A stretch of 62,340 nt of DNA, from positions 170,211-232,550 of the forward strand of contig NW_013657624.1 in NCBI RefSeq assembly GCF_000142905.1, written 5' to 3'. Shown here one piece after another: positions 19,436 to 30,791 of the stretch. Position numbers and translations under genes: made by a program. The notes under the pieces were generated by a model. That model was not told where the DNA came from. It searched no databases and worked only from the letters and a program-made list of their open reading frames with translations. The stretch is from Thecamonas trahens ATCC 50062 (taxonomy: Eukaryota; Apusozoa; Apusomonadida; Apusomonadidae). Position 1 is the first letter of the stretch. Each line of letters starts with the position of its first letter.

Positions 19436-20194
19436 ATGGCCACCGACAGCCTTCCCGAGTGGGCTACGGACCACGCATGCGGCAGCCTCGCCACGGTCTG
19501 TGTGGTCAACGAATGGTTGAGTGTGGCAGAGGAAGAACTCCTCCTGCACAAGGTGACCACCGTACCGAGCAAGCGATGGAAGGAGGTCCGCGGAAGGCGA
19601 GTCCAGTCATGGGGTGGTACGCCCATGGCCAAGGGGATGATTCCCCTTGCTCTCCCGCCTTGGCTCAAAAATCTGTGCCAACGCCTCTCGTCGCCATCAT
19701 CATCATCATCATCATCATCATCGTTGTCGCCACTCTTCTGCGACTCACCGGCCAACCACGCGCTGATCAACGAGTACGCGGCCGGAGATGGCATTGCTGC
19801 CCATGAGGATGGGCCTCTGTACGAGGGCAAGGTGGCAATTGTCTCGCTGGGCGCGCCGATCGTCATGCAGTTCTTTGACAAGGTGTCGCGGGAGCAGATT
19901 GCGGCTGTTTTCCTCCCGCCGCGCTCGCTGCTTGTCTTTGCCCATGCCGCCTACACCGATGTCCTCCACTGCATCGACGCCCGTGAGCACGACGTCATAA
20001 GCCCCGAGACTGTCGACAACTACGCCGACGCCGCAGCTTGGTGCGCCGCCCATCCCTCCGCTGCCACTGTCCTCCATCCGCCCGCAACTGCCCCGCTCCC
20101 TGCTTCCCCGGCGTACACCGTCCCTCGCGCTACCCGTACCTCGATCACCATCCGCCGCGTCCTCAAGGTCTCCAAGTTCAAGCTCCGCCTCTGA
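19436..20194 (+). CDS. ALKBH6: ALKBH6-like 2-oxoglutarate/Fe(II) dioxygenase
   Basis: About 252 aa. Near the N-terminus it has a WLSVAEEELLLHKV segment, then GRRVQSWGGTPMAKGMIP and LPPWL, a block specific to the ALKBH6 branch. The Fe-binding HxD is HED at residues 123-125 within NEYAAGDGIAAHEDGPLYEG, the distal His is about 178 (DVLHCID), and the 2-oxoglutarate Arg lies in TRTSITIRRV near the C-terminus. A Ser run (about 82-94, ATC/TCA repeats) replaces the short loop before the SPANHALINEY segment. Substrate is not established in the family; tRNA or nucleic acid demethylation is inferred. Confidence 0.88.
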   Translation: MATDSLPEWATDHACGSLATVCVVNEWLSVAEEELLLHKVTTVPSKRWKEVRGRRVQSWGGTPMAKGMIPLALPPWLKNLCQRLSSPSSSSSSSSSLSPLFCDSPANHALINEYAAGDGIAAHEDGPLYEGKVAIVSLGAPIVMQFFDKVSREQIAAVFLPPRSLLVFAHAAYTDVLHCIDAREHDVISPETVDNYADAAAWCAAHPSAATVLHPPATAPLPASPAYTVPRATRTSITIRRVLKVSKFKLRL

Positions 20195-20692
20195 TCGCGC
20201 CGCCGTCCCACATGCGCACGCCGTATCACGCCACACGGTACCATACCGTGACGTCGCGCCTGGCTTGCGAGTCCCTTCACCACATCTGGGTTGCCGCCTG
20301 CCGGCTCAACGGCGACTCTACGGGCTCGATGACTCTTGGAGAGAGAAAGAGAACGAGGCTCTCTTCCAGTCTGCCCCTCTCCATCGCATCGCTACCACTC
20401 GCATCGTGCCTGCGTCCTGCCCACCCACCATCCCATCAGCGCTCTATCGCCGTCCATGCACCATCGACCTGACGGGGTTTGGAAAGCGTAGCCAGGATCA
20501 ATCGTTCGCTCCAGTATGACCTGCTTCGCCCAGCTGCTTTGCTCAGCTCGGGGCACGGCAGACAGGCACGGCCAAACAGCGAGGCGGTTGAGCATATGAT
20601 TCAATACAATTGATTGAACGACAATGGCGTGCGGTAATTGCTACCACTCGTCTTCTTTCACAGAGACAACCAAGCTTTACGAAACTACCATC
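20195..20692. other. Intergenic region upstream of eIF4A
   Basis: About 500 bp with no supported gene. It should contain the eIF4A promoter and 5' UTR. ORFs here are short and without domains. Confidence 0.5.
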
Positions 20693-21700
20693 ATGTCTGC
20701 CAACACCGAGCAGTACGTTACCTCCATACCATCTCCTGACATCTTTCCCAACCTCTACCAGTACCACATGTACCTCTGGTATTGGTACTCTCATAACTTT
20801 GCCCATACCCGCTACCTGTGGCAAAGCTGTCAACCCCCCCCCCCCCCCCCCACCCCTCACGGGGGGGAGGGGGGGGGACAGCCGGTTGTGGATGCGGCCA
20901 TTTTTTTGGTGGATGGCGAGTTCGTCAAGCCGTCCCCCACACCCGTTCTGCACCTGCTACATGAGTGTTACGGCTGTTGCGAGCATGCGCAAATCAACTA
21001 CGACTTGTGCCACATCTCCATCATCCCCATACCCCACTTTCCCGCTCTCTATATCCTCTTCTTCCCCCACACCACCCTCGGCCATCCCCGCCCCGCTCTG
21101 TCGGATTGATCGAGCCTCGCTCGGATCCTGACTCGGTCGGCCGGTCCTGAGGGGCTTCCTCAACCCGTAACGGGCTTGCGGTATTTCCTTTGACGCGGAA
21201 AAGAAGCAGGATGGACATAGCGCATGTCGAACTATGCACCTACCTCGTTTTCCTGCCTTGTTCAGCTCATCTCCGCCATTGCGCCCGCCTTGCGCCATGT
21301 TTATGGAACACGGTGGGTGGCAAATTGGTGGCGGCGAGGAAGGCAGGCGAAGAAGCAGGGTCATGACGACCGCATGCGGAGGAGAGCAGGGTCATGACGA
21401 CCGCATGCGGAGGAAAGCACATTGCGATGGACGACTCACACGCGATCCCCCCCCCCCCCCCCCTCCCCCCCCTCCCCCCCTCTCTCGGTACAACAGTATT
21501 GACAACCCGCCCGTGGAGTCGGGCATCCAGGGTGACATCACCGACGCCGACATCGACTCGAACTGGTTCGAGGTTGTCGAGTCGTTCGACGACATGGGCC
21601 TCCAGGAGAACCTCCTCCGTGGCATCTACGCCTACGGTTTCGAGCGCCCGTCTGCTATTCAGCAGCGCGCGATTGTGCCGGTTCTGACTGGCCGTGACGT

Positions 21701-21733
<33 letters not shown>

Positions 21734-22706
21734 GGCGACGTTCACGATCTCGATCCTCCAGTCTGTGGACACCTCGCTCAACGAGACGCAGGCTCTTGTG
21801 CTCGCGCCGACGCGCGAGCTTGCCACGCAGATTCAGTCGGTGATGATCGCGCTGGGCGACTACATGTCGACGACTGTGCACGCGTGCATCGGTGGTACGC
21901 TGGTGCGCGAGGACATGCGCACGCTCGAGCAGGGCATCCACATCATTGTGGGTACGCCCGGCCGTGTGTTCGACATGATCAACCGCCGCGCGCTCCGCGT
22001 CGACCACCTCAAGATGTTTGTGCTCGATGAGGCTGATGAGATGCTCTCGCGTGGCTTCAAGGACCAGATCTATGACATCTTCTGCCTGCTCCCGTCCAAG
22101 GTCCAGGTTGTCCTCCTCTCGGCCACCATGCCGCTCGATGTGCTCGAGGTGACGCAGCGCTTCATGCGCGACCCGATCCGGATCCTCGTCAAGCGCGACG
22201 AGCTGACCCTTGAGGGTATCAAGCAGTTCTACGTCGCCGTCGAGCGCGAGGAGTGGAAGCTCGACACGCTCTGCGACCTGTACGAGACGCTGACCATCAC
22301 CCAGGCCGTCATCTTCGTCAACACCCGCCGCAAGGTCGACTGGCTCACCAACATGATGACCGAGCGCGACTTTACCGTCTCGTCGATGCACGGTGACATG
22401 GAGCAGCGCGAGCGTGACCTCATCATGCAGGAGTTCCGCACCGGCTCGTCGCGTGTCCTCATCACCACCGATCTGCTCGCCCGTGGTATCGATGTCCAGC
22501 AGGTTTCGCTCGTCATCAACTTTGACCTCCCGTCGAACCGCGAGAACTACGTGCACCGCATCGGCCGCGGTGGTCGTTTCGGCCGTAAGGGTGTCGCCAT
22601 CAACTTTGTCACCAACGATGACGTCCGCATCCTGCGCGACCTCGAGGCTTTCTACTCGACCTCGATCGAGGAGATGCCCGCCACTGTTGCCGACCTCATC
22701 TCGTAA
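20693..22706 (+). CDS. EIF4A: Translation initiation factor eIF4A (DEAD-box RNA helicase), one intron
   Basis: Exon 1 is only 20 coding nt (20693-20712, MSANTE plus two bases) and exon 2 is 21497-22706, giving about 409 aa, the usual eIF4A length. Motifs in order: Q motif near [20 protein letters not shown] (about 78-85), Ia PTRELA, Ib [14 protein letters not shown] (about 183), [30 protein letters not shown] and [12 protein letters not shown]. It unwinds 5' UTR structure within eIF4F. The start is set by the spliced frame: MSANTEH joins IDNPPVESG, while the unspliced frame upstream of 21497 reads a poly-Pro/C tract. Codon use is strongly biased to C- and G-ending codons, as expected for high expression. 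Confidence 0.93.
20713..21496 (+). other. Intron of the eIF4A gene
   Basis: 784 nt, GTACGT donor and GTACAACAG acceptor, phase 2. It contains a run of 16 C at 20834-20849, a long C-rich tract at 21448-21480, and a two-copy 31-bp tandem repeat (copies starting 21354 and 21385, marker gcagggtcatgacgaccgca). Confidence 0.8.
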
Positions 22707-22788
22707 GGCACTGTGCTCTGGACTCTAACAAACAACAAAGCTCTTTCGCTGCGTGGGCGAGTGTGTGCGTGTGTATGCAAGGGGGGCG

Positions 22789-23774
22789 CTAGTGCCATGC
22801 CGAGATGTTGCCCTTGGTGCGCGCGTTAAAGCCCGGGAGGCGCGACAGGTCCGACTGGCGCGAGGCGTTGGAGAGGTACGACGAGGCATACGACTCGTCG
22901 AGGCGCGAGGCCGAGGTTGAGGCGGTGCCGGGCGCGCGGTCGCGGCGGCGGCGACGACGGGCGGAAGGCGGCGGCGACGGGACGGCGTCGGGTGGGAGCG
23001 TGCCGAGGATCATGTCTGGGAACTGCTCGGCCATGGCCTTGAGGCCGCCGACAAGGAGGACCACGTTGTTGAAGCCCTGCTGAAAGAGGAGCTGCGCCAC
23101 GCGCGGCGCGCGCTTCTCGGCCGAATCGTAGACAATAACGATCGAGTCGGTCTTGTTCTTGTACCTGCGGAGTTCTGGCGTAAAGACGTTGCACGAGCGG
23201 GAGAGGCGAGCTGCCGGAAAGTGGACTGCGCCGTCGAGGTGGCACTCTGCGTACTCGTCCTCGGTCCGGATGTCGACGAGCAGGTAGCGGGGCTCAAAGT
23301 CCGGCTCGCCGCCCTCGAGGAACGACTCGATGGGTGACGCCGGTGAGGCCGGCCCGCGGAGCAGCGAGCCGCACGACGAGACCGACATGAACGACGACGC
23401 GGTCGACGGCCGCATGGCCCGCTCCGGCACCTGTGGCGCGCCCACTCCGCCGCGGACTGAGGGCCGGTATCGAGCTGACGACGAGTTGGCCAGAAGCGGA
23501 ACCTCCTGGTCGGCCGTTTCGGGTGTCGCTGCCCGCATAGCGCTCACCGGCGACACCTCGGGCCCGTCGAGCGTCGGGAGCGGGCGCCCATCGTCATCGC
23601 CACCGGCATACGGAATCGGCGTCTGCGGCTCGCTCCCGGGAAACAGCTCACCACCTACGGCGTCCTCGTACTCGCCCATGTTCTCCAGCGCCCGCATGTG
23701 CTCTGTCTGCACCAGCCGCATGAACTTGCGCGGCACAATACGGCGGAAGAGCTCACCCTTGCGCGGCGCCTCGG
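22789..23774 (-). CDS. CEP41: CEP41-like protein with inactive rhodanese domain; 5' exon missing in gap
   Basis: The visible exon begins with APRKGELFRRI, matching a segment near the CEP41 N-terminus, and holds a rhodanese-like domain (YLLVDIRTEDEYAECHLDGA, LSRSCN, YKNKTDSIVIVYDSAEKRAP, GFNNVVLLVGGLKAMAEQFP). The active-site loop has no Cys, as expected for CEP41, which is not a sulfurtransferase. In other species CEP41 takes part in tubulin glutamylation and ciliary entry of TTLL6. An acceptor (gatcaacag) sits just before 23774, so the first exon(s) should lie in or beyond the N gap. In-frame ATGs upstream of 23774 are probably intronic. The C-terminus is Ser/Arg-rich and ends at 22789. Confidence 0.83.
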
Positions 23775-23882
23775 CTGTTGATCGACCGCCAGCCAGCCAT
23801 ATAGCCATGTCCACAGCCGAGGACGATGACCATGTACCGGAACCATTCCGATCATCGAAAATAAGTTACCAAACTCCCCCCT

Positions 23883-24143
23883 NNNNNNNNNNNNNNNNNN
23901 NNNNNNNNNNNNNNNNNNNNNNNNNNNNNNNNNNNNNNNNNNNNNNNNNNNNNNNNNNNNNNNNNNNNNNNNNNNNNNNNNNNNNNNNNNNNNNNNNNNN
24001 NNNNNNNNNNNNNNNNNNNNNNNNNNNNNNNNNNNNNNNNNNNNNNNNNNNNNNNNNNNNNNNNNNNNNNNNNNNNNNNNNNNNNNNNNNNNNNNNNNNN
24101 NNNNNNNNNNNNNNNNNNNNNNNNNNNNNNNNNNNNNNNNNNN
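23883..24143. other. Assembly gap (261 N)
   Basis: Run of N flanked by a T tract and G-rich sequence on the right. It probably hides the 5' exon of the CEP41-like gene. Confidence 0.99.
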
Positions 24144-25101
24144 TTTTTTTTTTTGCCCCGGGGCGGGGGGGGATGGGGAGGGGGTGCCTGTGTATGTGTG
24201 TGCCTGTGCATGGTGGGGACTACATACCCGCTCCTTCTTCTTCCGTGTAGAGTACGAGTACGGCATGTGGCAGAGATAGGTACAACCACCAGCTGTCTCG
24301 GTTGCCGCTCTTCCTCTTCTGGCGCCAACCTGGGACAGGCAAGCGCCAACCCATCACCACCCATAAAAATTTTTTACACCCACCCCCCACCCGCTACATC
24401 CCCGACTCCCCCTTCCCCCCCCCCCCCGCCCCACTGTCCCGCCAGCACGACCACCAGCGCGACAACGGGGAGGTGGCCAGGGACGCGAGTCAAGGACGAC
24501 GACCACCTCACCCTCTCACCCTCTCACCGCCACGGACCTCAGAGCACGTTCGGCAGGTACAGCACGCACCCCCTATACCCCTATACCCCCCACCCTCCTC
24601 CTCACGTAGCCCTATGCCGAGCGGACCGACGGCGAGCCGGCCGGGAGCAAGGAGGTCGTATGCTGGCTTCTACCAAAACGCCACACTCCTCGCCGTGGGA
24701 CGGACACCAGCAGCAAGACGGAAGGTCAACCCAAAGGCATTCCTTCCTGTTCCCTCGACACCCAATCGGAACACTTCGGTCACTCTTTTCCGGCTGTCAC
24801 TGCCGGTGGTGTGAACAATGCCAGTACGGGCAAGGAGGCTGAGACGGGCAGCTCAACTGGCAAGGCCATTGATGGGCAGGGCCATCAGCATCGATCTCCA
24901 TCATCATCCTCTGCTCAGACAACAGCAGCAGCAACAACAGCAACATCATCATCATCACCAGCAACAACAACGACAACGTCATCGACTACAGCATCGTCGT
25001 CGTCCGTCCCGGACACCGCTGCCATCAACGCTACTTCATCGTCAGACAAGTCTGCCGTTCCGGCTGGTGGTGCTACTGCTGGTTCGGATGGAGTGGTGGC
25101 T
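24144..25101. other. Region right of the gap, upstream of the BRD8-like gene
   Basis: C-rich and low-complexity, including cccccacccgcta-like and aca/tca repeats. The BRD8-like reading frame is open back to 24811 and encodes a Ser/Thr/Ala-rich stretch that may be coding, but it has no ATG. An upstream exon is possible. No other gene is supported. Confidence 0.5.
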
Positions 25102-26352
25102 ATGGACGAGTCGTCGGCGGGAAGTGGGGCGGTGGCGGCGGCGGCTCCGCCAAAGGGCTACGAAGCTGTCAGGCCGTGGGCGGTGGTCGAGGATCTGCTG
25201 CTGGCCCATGCCGTCATGGCCTCAAAGATCGAAAAGCCAGAGACGACCGAGCATTGGGTCACCATCTCGCAGATGATCAAGGACAAGGTGGCCAACTCTG
25301 TGCGCGAGCCGGCGTTCTTCTCGCCGGCGCAGTGCAAGCTCCGCTACAACGAGCTGGTGGAGGAGACCATTCACAACACGCGCGGCAAGGCATCCGGCAC
25401 GGCACAGGCCTCGCCGGGCGAGCAGGTTGTCCAGTCGCTCCTCCACAAGCGCCTCCGCGAGCTCAAGTCGTCACAGCGGATCAAGGAGAAGCTCATCAAG
25501 TGCATCGCCACCCAGATCGGCGACATCAAGTCCGGTGTCCTCGACGACGACCTGCACTACGTCATTGAGGCCAACGGGACGTACCCGGTCCGTGACATCT
25601 CCATGAACGGCATCTTTGCCTCGCCGCCGCCGCTCATCCACCGCAAGATCCAGCCCGGCATCGTCCTCTCCGGCTCGCTCAACCTCACACCGCTGGCCGA
25701 CGACGTCGCCCCCTCGCGCTCCTCACGCTCCGCTCGGACCCCGGCCAAGGCCTCGGCATCAAAGTCCAAGGCCAAACCGAGCGCCACGCCCAAGGCCTCG
25801 CGCTCGCGCCGCAAGCGCTCGCGCTCATCTTCGGTCGCCGTCGAAGGCGACTCGGCGGCCTCCCCCGCCCCCGCCGCCGGTGACGATGGCGACGACGGCG
25901 ACTCGAGCCCCGCTCGCTCGCGCAAGCGCCGCAAGGGCCTTACCGGCGACGACGGCATCGACGACTCGGACACCTCGGACGCCGGCGTCAAGAAGCGCGT
26001 GGCCAAGCTCAAGTCGCTCCTCAGAGTCATCACCTCGCACGCCTCGGCAAACCCGTTCAAGACGCCTGTCACCGAAGACGTCGCCCCGGGCTACTTCTCC
26101 GTCGTCTCCAAGCCCATGGACCTCTCCACCATCCGCGAGCTCATCCGCGACGGCTCCATCACCACCTTTGCCGCCTTTAAGAGCGCCTTCCAGCTCATGA
26201 TCGCCAACGCCCACAAGTACAACCCCAAGGGCAACGTCATCCACGAGATGGCCACCGAGATCTCAGAGTTTGGCCTCTCGCTCATCGCAAAGTATGCCAC
26301 AGGCGCAGAGGCGGCGGCCACTCCGGGACGCCGCTCCCGCCGCACAGGCTGA
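25102..26352 (+). CDS. BRD8: BRD8-like bromodomain protein (NuA4/TIP60 complex subunit candidate)
   Basis: About 416 aa from the ATG at 25102. The N-terminal block (residues about 25-150) has RPWAVVEDLLLAHAVMAS, HWVTISQMIKD, FSPAQCKLRYNELVEET and a Lys-rich helix RELKSSQRIKEKL. This resembles the SANT-like N-terminal region of BRD8. A Ser/Arg-rich nuclear-localising linker follows, then a C-terminal bromodomain (about 305-405) with FKTPVTEDVAPGYFSVVSKPMDL and the acetyl-lysine-binding Asn in ANAHKYNPKG. BRD8 is a subunit of the NuA4/TIP60 acetyltransferase complex in animals. The frame is open further upstream (Ser/Thr-rich), so a longer or spliced N-terminus is possible. Ends 62 bp from the convergent codanin-like gene. 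Confidence 0.8.
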   Translation: MDESSAGSGAVAAAAPPKGYEAVRPWAVVEDLLLAHAVMASKIEKPETTEHWVTISQMIKDKVANSVREPAFFSPAQCKLRYNELVEETIHNTRGKASGTAQASPGEQVVQSLLHKRLRELKSSQRIKEKLIKCIATQIGDIKSGVLDDDLHYVIEANGTYPVRDISMNGIFASPPPLIHRKIQPGIVLSGSLNLTPLADDVAPSRSSRSARTPAKASASKSKAKPSATPKASRSRRKRSRSSSVAVEGDSAASPAPAAGDDGDDGDSSPARSRKRRKGLTGDDGIDDSDTSDAGVKKRVAKLKSLLRVITSHASANPFKTPVTEDVAPGYFSVVSKPMDLSTIRELIRDGSITTFAAFKSAFQLMIANAHKYNPKGNVIHEMATEISEFGLSLIAKYATGAEAAATPGRRSRRTG

Positions 26353-26414
26353 TCTGCTCCTGCCGGACAGCAAGATTAACACGAGCTCGTCGTCCTGACC
26401 CACCAGCGCATTGC

Positions 26415-29400
26415 TCACATGAGCTGGGTAAACACCAGCTCGTCACTCGCGATCGACAGCTCGCCCACCATCTTTGCCACTCGCTCCCGCCACACCCCCG
26501 CCGCGCCCCGGCTCGCGCCAGCACCCGGACCATGGCGTGCTCCGCCGAGTGCCACTCCCCTCCACGCCCGCCGTCGCCGATGGCTCGCAGGACGGCAGCC
26601 CACCGGCGAGCCCATCGAGCCACCGTATCCGCATCGGCCTCAGCGATCCGCGCGTACAAGCCAGCAAACGCCACGTCGCACCCGACGTCTGCGCCTACCA
26701 GCATGACATTCTCGCACATGGCCGCCACCCCGTTCACGCTCGCCAGCACCTCCCGCTGCCAGCCGGTCTCATCGAGTTCAGCCTCCATGCTGTACGCCGC
26801 CACGCCGAGCGCAGCGCCGGCCCAGCGGTGCGCGGCGCAGAGTACCGCCTCGTCAAGCACGTTGTCCCGCCAGCGGAGCACGCTAAGCGCCACAGACACC
26901 AGTCCGCGCGCCGCGAGTGAGTCGGGCGTGGCGTCTGCCGATGCCAGCGCGCCGCGGAGCCACGCGACCTGGCCCAGCCACGCCTGCAGCTCGCCGCGGA
27001 GTGGAAGCGACTCGGCATCGGCCTTTTTCAGCCGTGCGTGCAGCGTCCGCAGCGTCTTGGTCGCCGCACCCAACACCCCATCAGCACGCGCCTTGATCTC
27101 GGCCTCTAGCCGCGCCCGGAGCTTGGCCTCGGCTGCTGGCAGCGCCCGCGCCATGCCAAGCTTGCCCGCCGCACTCCGTACACCTGCCGACGCGCCCACC
27201 GGCGCAAGGTGCTCGATCGTCGCCGTGAGCCGGCGCTTCACGCTCGCCACCAGCGCCGAGAACAGGGCACCCTCGCTCGCGTGGACAACAGAAAACGCCG
27301 CCGCAGACGTCTGCGACCGCATCGTCGCCTGGGCAAAGACGTTGACTGGCTCCTTGTCCGCATCCAGCCGCCGCCCGTGCTCCAGAACCAGCACTGCCCG
27401 CATTTGCTCGCCGAGCACGGCGTCGACCCGCGCCAGCGCCCCGCGCGCCACGCTCGCCAGCGTCTCATCCACGCCGTTGGCCACGCACGCAGGCACCGCC
27501 ACCGCCATCACGGCGTCGAGCGTCTTGTGCTGGTGGAAGAACCACGACGAGAGCGCGTCGATGTGCTCGGCCTCGAGCGAGATCGCTGCCTCGGTGAGGC
27601 CGCCAAAGAGCACCTGCGACTGGCTCTGCACAGGCCGGACCAGTCGCGTCCGCGTGTGTACCGCCCGCGCAGGGTGGTTGGCCACAAGCTCCATCTTGGC
27701 CGCCTCCTCCATCAGCGCCCCGAGCCCGCTCGACATGTAGCTCATTGCACTCGTTGAGAACGAGTACGCCACGTCGTCCGCCCCATCGACCGCAAGCCCG
27801 GCCTCAAGCCGCCTGTTCTCCTCCTCGCTTCCGCCTAGCGCCTCGACCACCGCCGCGGTAGCAGCACGTACATCGAGCTCCTCTCCCAGCAGCGACTCGA
27901 TGGGCCAGCCAAGGACCGCCGCAAGCTCCACAATGCACTGCAGACAGAGCCAGTAGTTGCTGCGCCGAGCCGCCGACTCACAGGCCTCCTTGTCGACCAC
28001 ACTCGCCGCCAGCCAGCGTGCAAGCGACTCCAGCGCGTGCCGGACACGGACACACTCGGCATCGTCGTCCATAACTGAGCAGCCGACCGCTGAGCGAAAG
28101 AAGGCGGTCACCGCAGGAATGGCCACCACAAGCGCCCGGCGGAAAAAGCCATGCGCAAGCGCAGCGAGCGGCGAGAACGGAAGCACCATCGCAGTCGCAG
28201 ACAGGTCCGAGTGCGCAAAGGCGAGCTTGGTCCACAGCGGCGAAAAGGTGAGGAAGCCGAGCATCCGGGCAAGGACGACCGGATCAAGGACGTTGCGGGC
28301 GGAGAGCTCCGCAGGCGCCTTTGCCGTCTCAGGAAGGACCTCGCCCCGGGCAAAGAACATGGATGATCCCGATGGAGGGTAGCTGAGCTTGCTACGGAGC
28401 ATCTGGGTGACCTGCGAGGCAAAGACATGAGAGTCAAGGGCATCGAGGACGAGGAAAACGCAAAGTCGGCGTCGCCGAACACCTGCTCCGCCGCCTTGAC
28501 CACGCTCTGCTGGCGGACGAGCGTCATCTTGCGACCCATGGCGCGATGTTTGGCCTTGACGCTCGAGAGCATGGCCGAAGACCGCCCATTGCTTCTGCCC
28601 CGGCGCCCGCGCCCGCGATCGCCATGGCCCTTGCGCGAGCCGCGTCCTCTGCCTCCGGCCCGGGCGTCGCGGCCAGACCTGCGACTGCGCGACGAGGTCG
28701 CGCCGCTCGCGCTGTGTTTGTCGTTCTTGGCTGGCGTGCCTGACGACAGGCCCATGCGGCGCTCGAGCTGCGAGAGCTTGGCGCTGCCGACCTTGACCTG
28801 GTAGTTGGAGGCGAGAGCGGCGGCAGCGGCATCGGTGTCGGCAGCAGACATCACCGAGCCAGCCTCGGACGACGCATAGTGGATGCCGAGCAGATCGTCG
28901 ACAAAGACCCGCGCCAGGTACGAGTAGTTGTTCGGCTCGACGTCGACAATGAGAGTGGCGATGGCCTCGTCGAGCACCTGGGGTGACGCCGCCAGGTCAG
29001 CCTTGCTCACCCGCGACGCGAGGCGGACGACGGCCTTGAACGCCGATAGTGCCCGCTCGCGGTTGTTAAACAGCTTGTTCTGGTCCGGATCCTTGCCCTT
29101 GGCATTGTCCGAGTGCTGCAGCTGCGTCGTCATCGACGGATCCACAGGCAGCGAGTGCGCTCCGCTAGCGAGCTCATCGTACACTTGCTCGATCCGCGCG
29201 CACGTTGCGGGCGCCACCTCACTCAGCAGCGAGTGATGGGCAAGCGCACCTAGTCCGACCACCCCGAGCGCTGGCCACGCCATTGGCATATCGCCCAGCA
29301 CACGCCCAGCCAGCGCTACCGCCACGCGCGGCCGCATCAGCCACGCCAACGGTCCGGCTCCCGCGCTGCAGCATGAGCTGCTCCCTCCTGCTGCCGAGCT

Positions 29401-30319
29401 GCTGCCTGACACGCTGCCGGCAGACAAGACCGGAATCGCAAGCAGTATCCGAACCATCTTGCGCACAATGTCGAGCATGGCGGCAATGGGCACAGGCGCG
29501 TTACGGGCATGCCGAGTCAACAGCGTTGCTAACGCCTCGACAAGCGCGGCCTCGTTGGCAGATAGCTGCTCTTCGCCAATGTCAGGCGGCAGATCGGAGC
29601 AGGGCGCAGGCGTTGATGGCGCTGGTGGTGGTGACGGTGATGATGTGGAAGGCTGCGGCTGCGGAGGACCCAACCGCGCCGCAAGGCGCTCCTCCAGCTT
29701 GGCGAGCTGATCGTTTGGAATCTCAGGCGCAAGCTGTGCCGGCGTTGACGACGTCATAGCGCCCCAGACAGACGGCGGCGCTGTGGTCGGCTTGACCCGA
29801 CGCCGAGCGCTCGAGCCTGATGCTGGCGACGCTGATTGCGCTGCGGGAGGCGCTGGTGACGGCGACACAGGTGATGTCTGCGCAGCCGAGCCAGCGGACG
29901 AGTGAGGTGATGCCAGCGGCACCCGCCGTGGTGATGAGTTCGACGAGAGAGCCGAAAGTCGCTGAGCGAGGAGAGGGCGGGCGTGGTGCGGACGGAGGCG
30001 TCGGTTGAGACGGTCGTGGCGGTCGAGACGGTCGAGTCGGTCGCGGCGGCGGTCGGTAGTGTGGTAGCCGAGGTCGTAGCCGAGAATGACTTTTGTTCGA
30101 AGTAAAGGCGAGCGGCAAGCGGTCGAGGAGGCAAAGGACTGCGTCAGCCGGTGATTTTTCCTGTGGTGATTGGCTGCATGCAGCGAGTGGCGCAGGAGCA
30201 TCGAGCTGCTGGCGACGACCGTCCGAGTTGTCTTTGGCCAACGGTGGCGGCGAGAGGCCATGGACGGCGAGGTAGCGTGAGAGGGCAAGAAAGTCGTCAT
30301 TGCCCAGCCACCGCTTCAT
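26415..30319 (-). CDS. CDAN1: Codanin-1-like protein, reading frame broken at four homopolymers
   Basis: Two large frames plus short end frames form one gene. N-terminal frame: MKRWLGNDDFLALSRYLAVHG. Middle frame: NNRERALSAFKAVVRLASRV, SAKLSQLERRMG, a basic RGRG linker and VKAAEQVFGDADFAF. Third frame: LVLDALDSHVFASQVTQ, VVLARMLGFLTFSPLW, LCLQCIVELAAVLGWP, and HIDALSSWFFHQHKTLDAV. It ends RVAKMVGELSIASDELV. These match human codanin-1 segments in order. Adding one base at each of 30091-30094, 29955-29957, 28455-28458 and 26495-26499 gives exactly one frame of about 1302 aa (human 1227). A small intron ending tcgcag is an alternative at 28.4 kb but would delete a conserved block. Codanin-1 in animals binds the histone chaperone ASF1. 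Confidence 0.72.
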
Positions 30320-30791
30320 GTCGAAGCGTATGCCACGTGGCTACCCCGGAGTTCCAAACTTGAGTCAAGTTGCGCCTCTTGCCCCTGGTTACAGCCTTTG
30401 CCCTGGTCAGCTCGCCCAAGAGCCGAGGAAGGCACAGGTCGTCAAAGTGCGACCTTTTTCGGATTGGAGCGAGCCGTTCGGTGACAAAGGTGGCACAGGC
30501 TGACATGACGGCCAGGTACACTGACGTGCAGCTGCCGTGGTCGGAGGACAAATCGTTTGCCAGAGGCGAGTACGCAATCAATAAGCAGTTGTATCTCGCA
30601 TTGCGTCGTTGAGGTATCGCAGTGGTGAGCTCTACACTCGCGATGCAGGCGTGACGCGGGCATGCGCGGACGATCGCCATCTATGGATGGGTCTGTGACG
30701 AGAGTGTGGTTGATCGATGCGCGCGTGCGGTGCATGTGACGGCCGCAAAAGGGGAGAGAAAGACGGGGGAGGATGGGAGAGAGGGGCGGAT
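30320..30791. other. Intergenic region between two minus-strand genes
   Basis: About 470 bp; upstream of codanin-like and downstream of the kinase. No supported gene. Confidence 0.55.

Noticed and set aside
21267-22556. 429-aa minus-strand ORF antisense to eIF4A
   Set aside because: A shadow of a high-GC, strongly codon-biased gene. It is rich in R, H and L, with no domain.
23330-24266. ORFs spanning the N gap
   Set aside because: They are continuous only because N was read as open; no real sequence supports them.
28405-28480. 71-nt intron in the codanin-like gene (cag|gtgttc to tcgcag)
   Set aside because: It fits splice rules loosely, but would remove a block that aligns with codanin. 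A one-base homopolymer correction keeps it.
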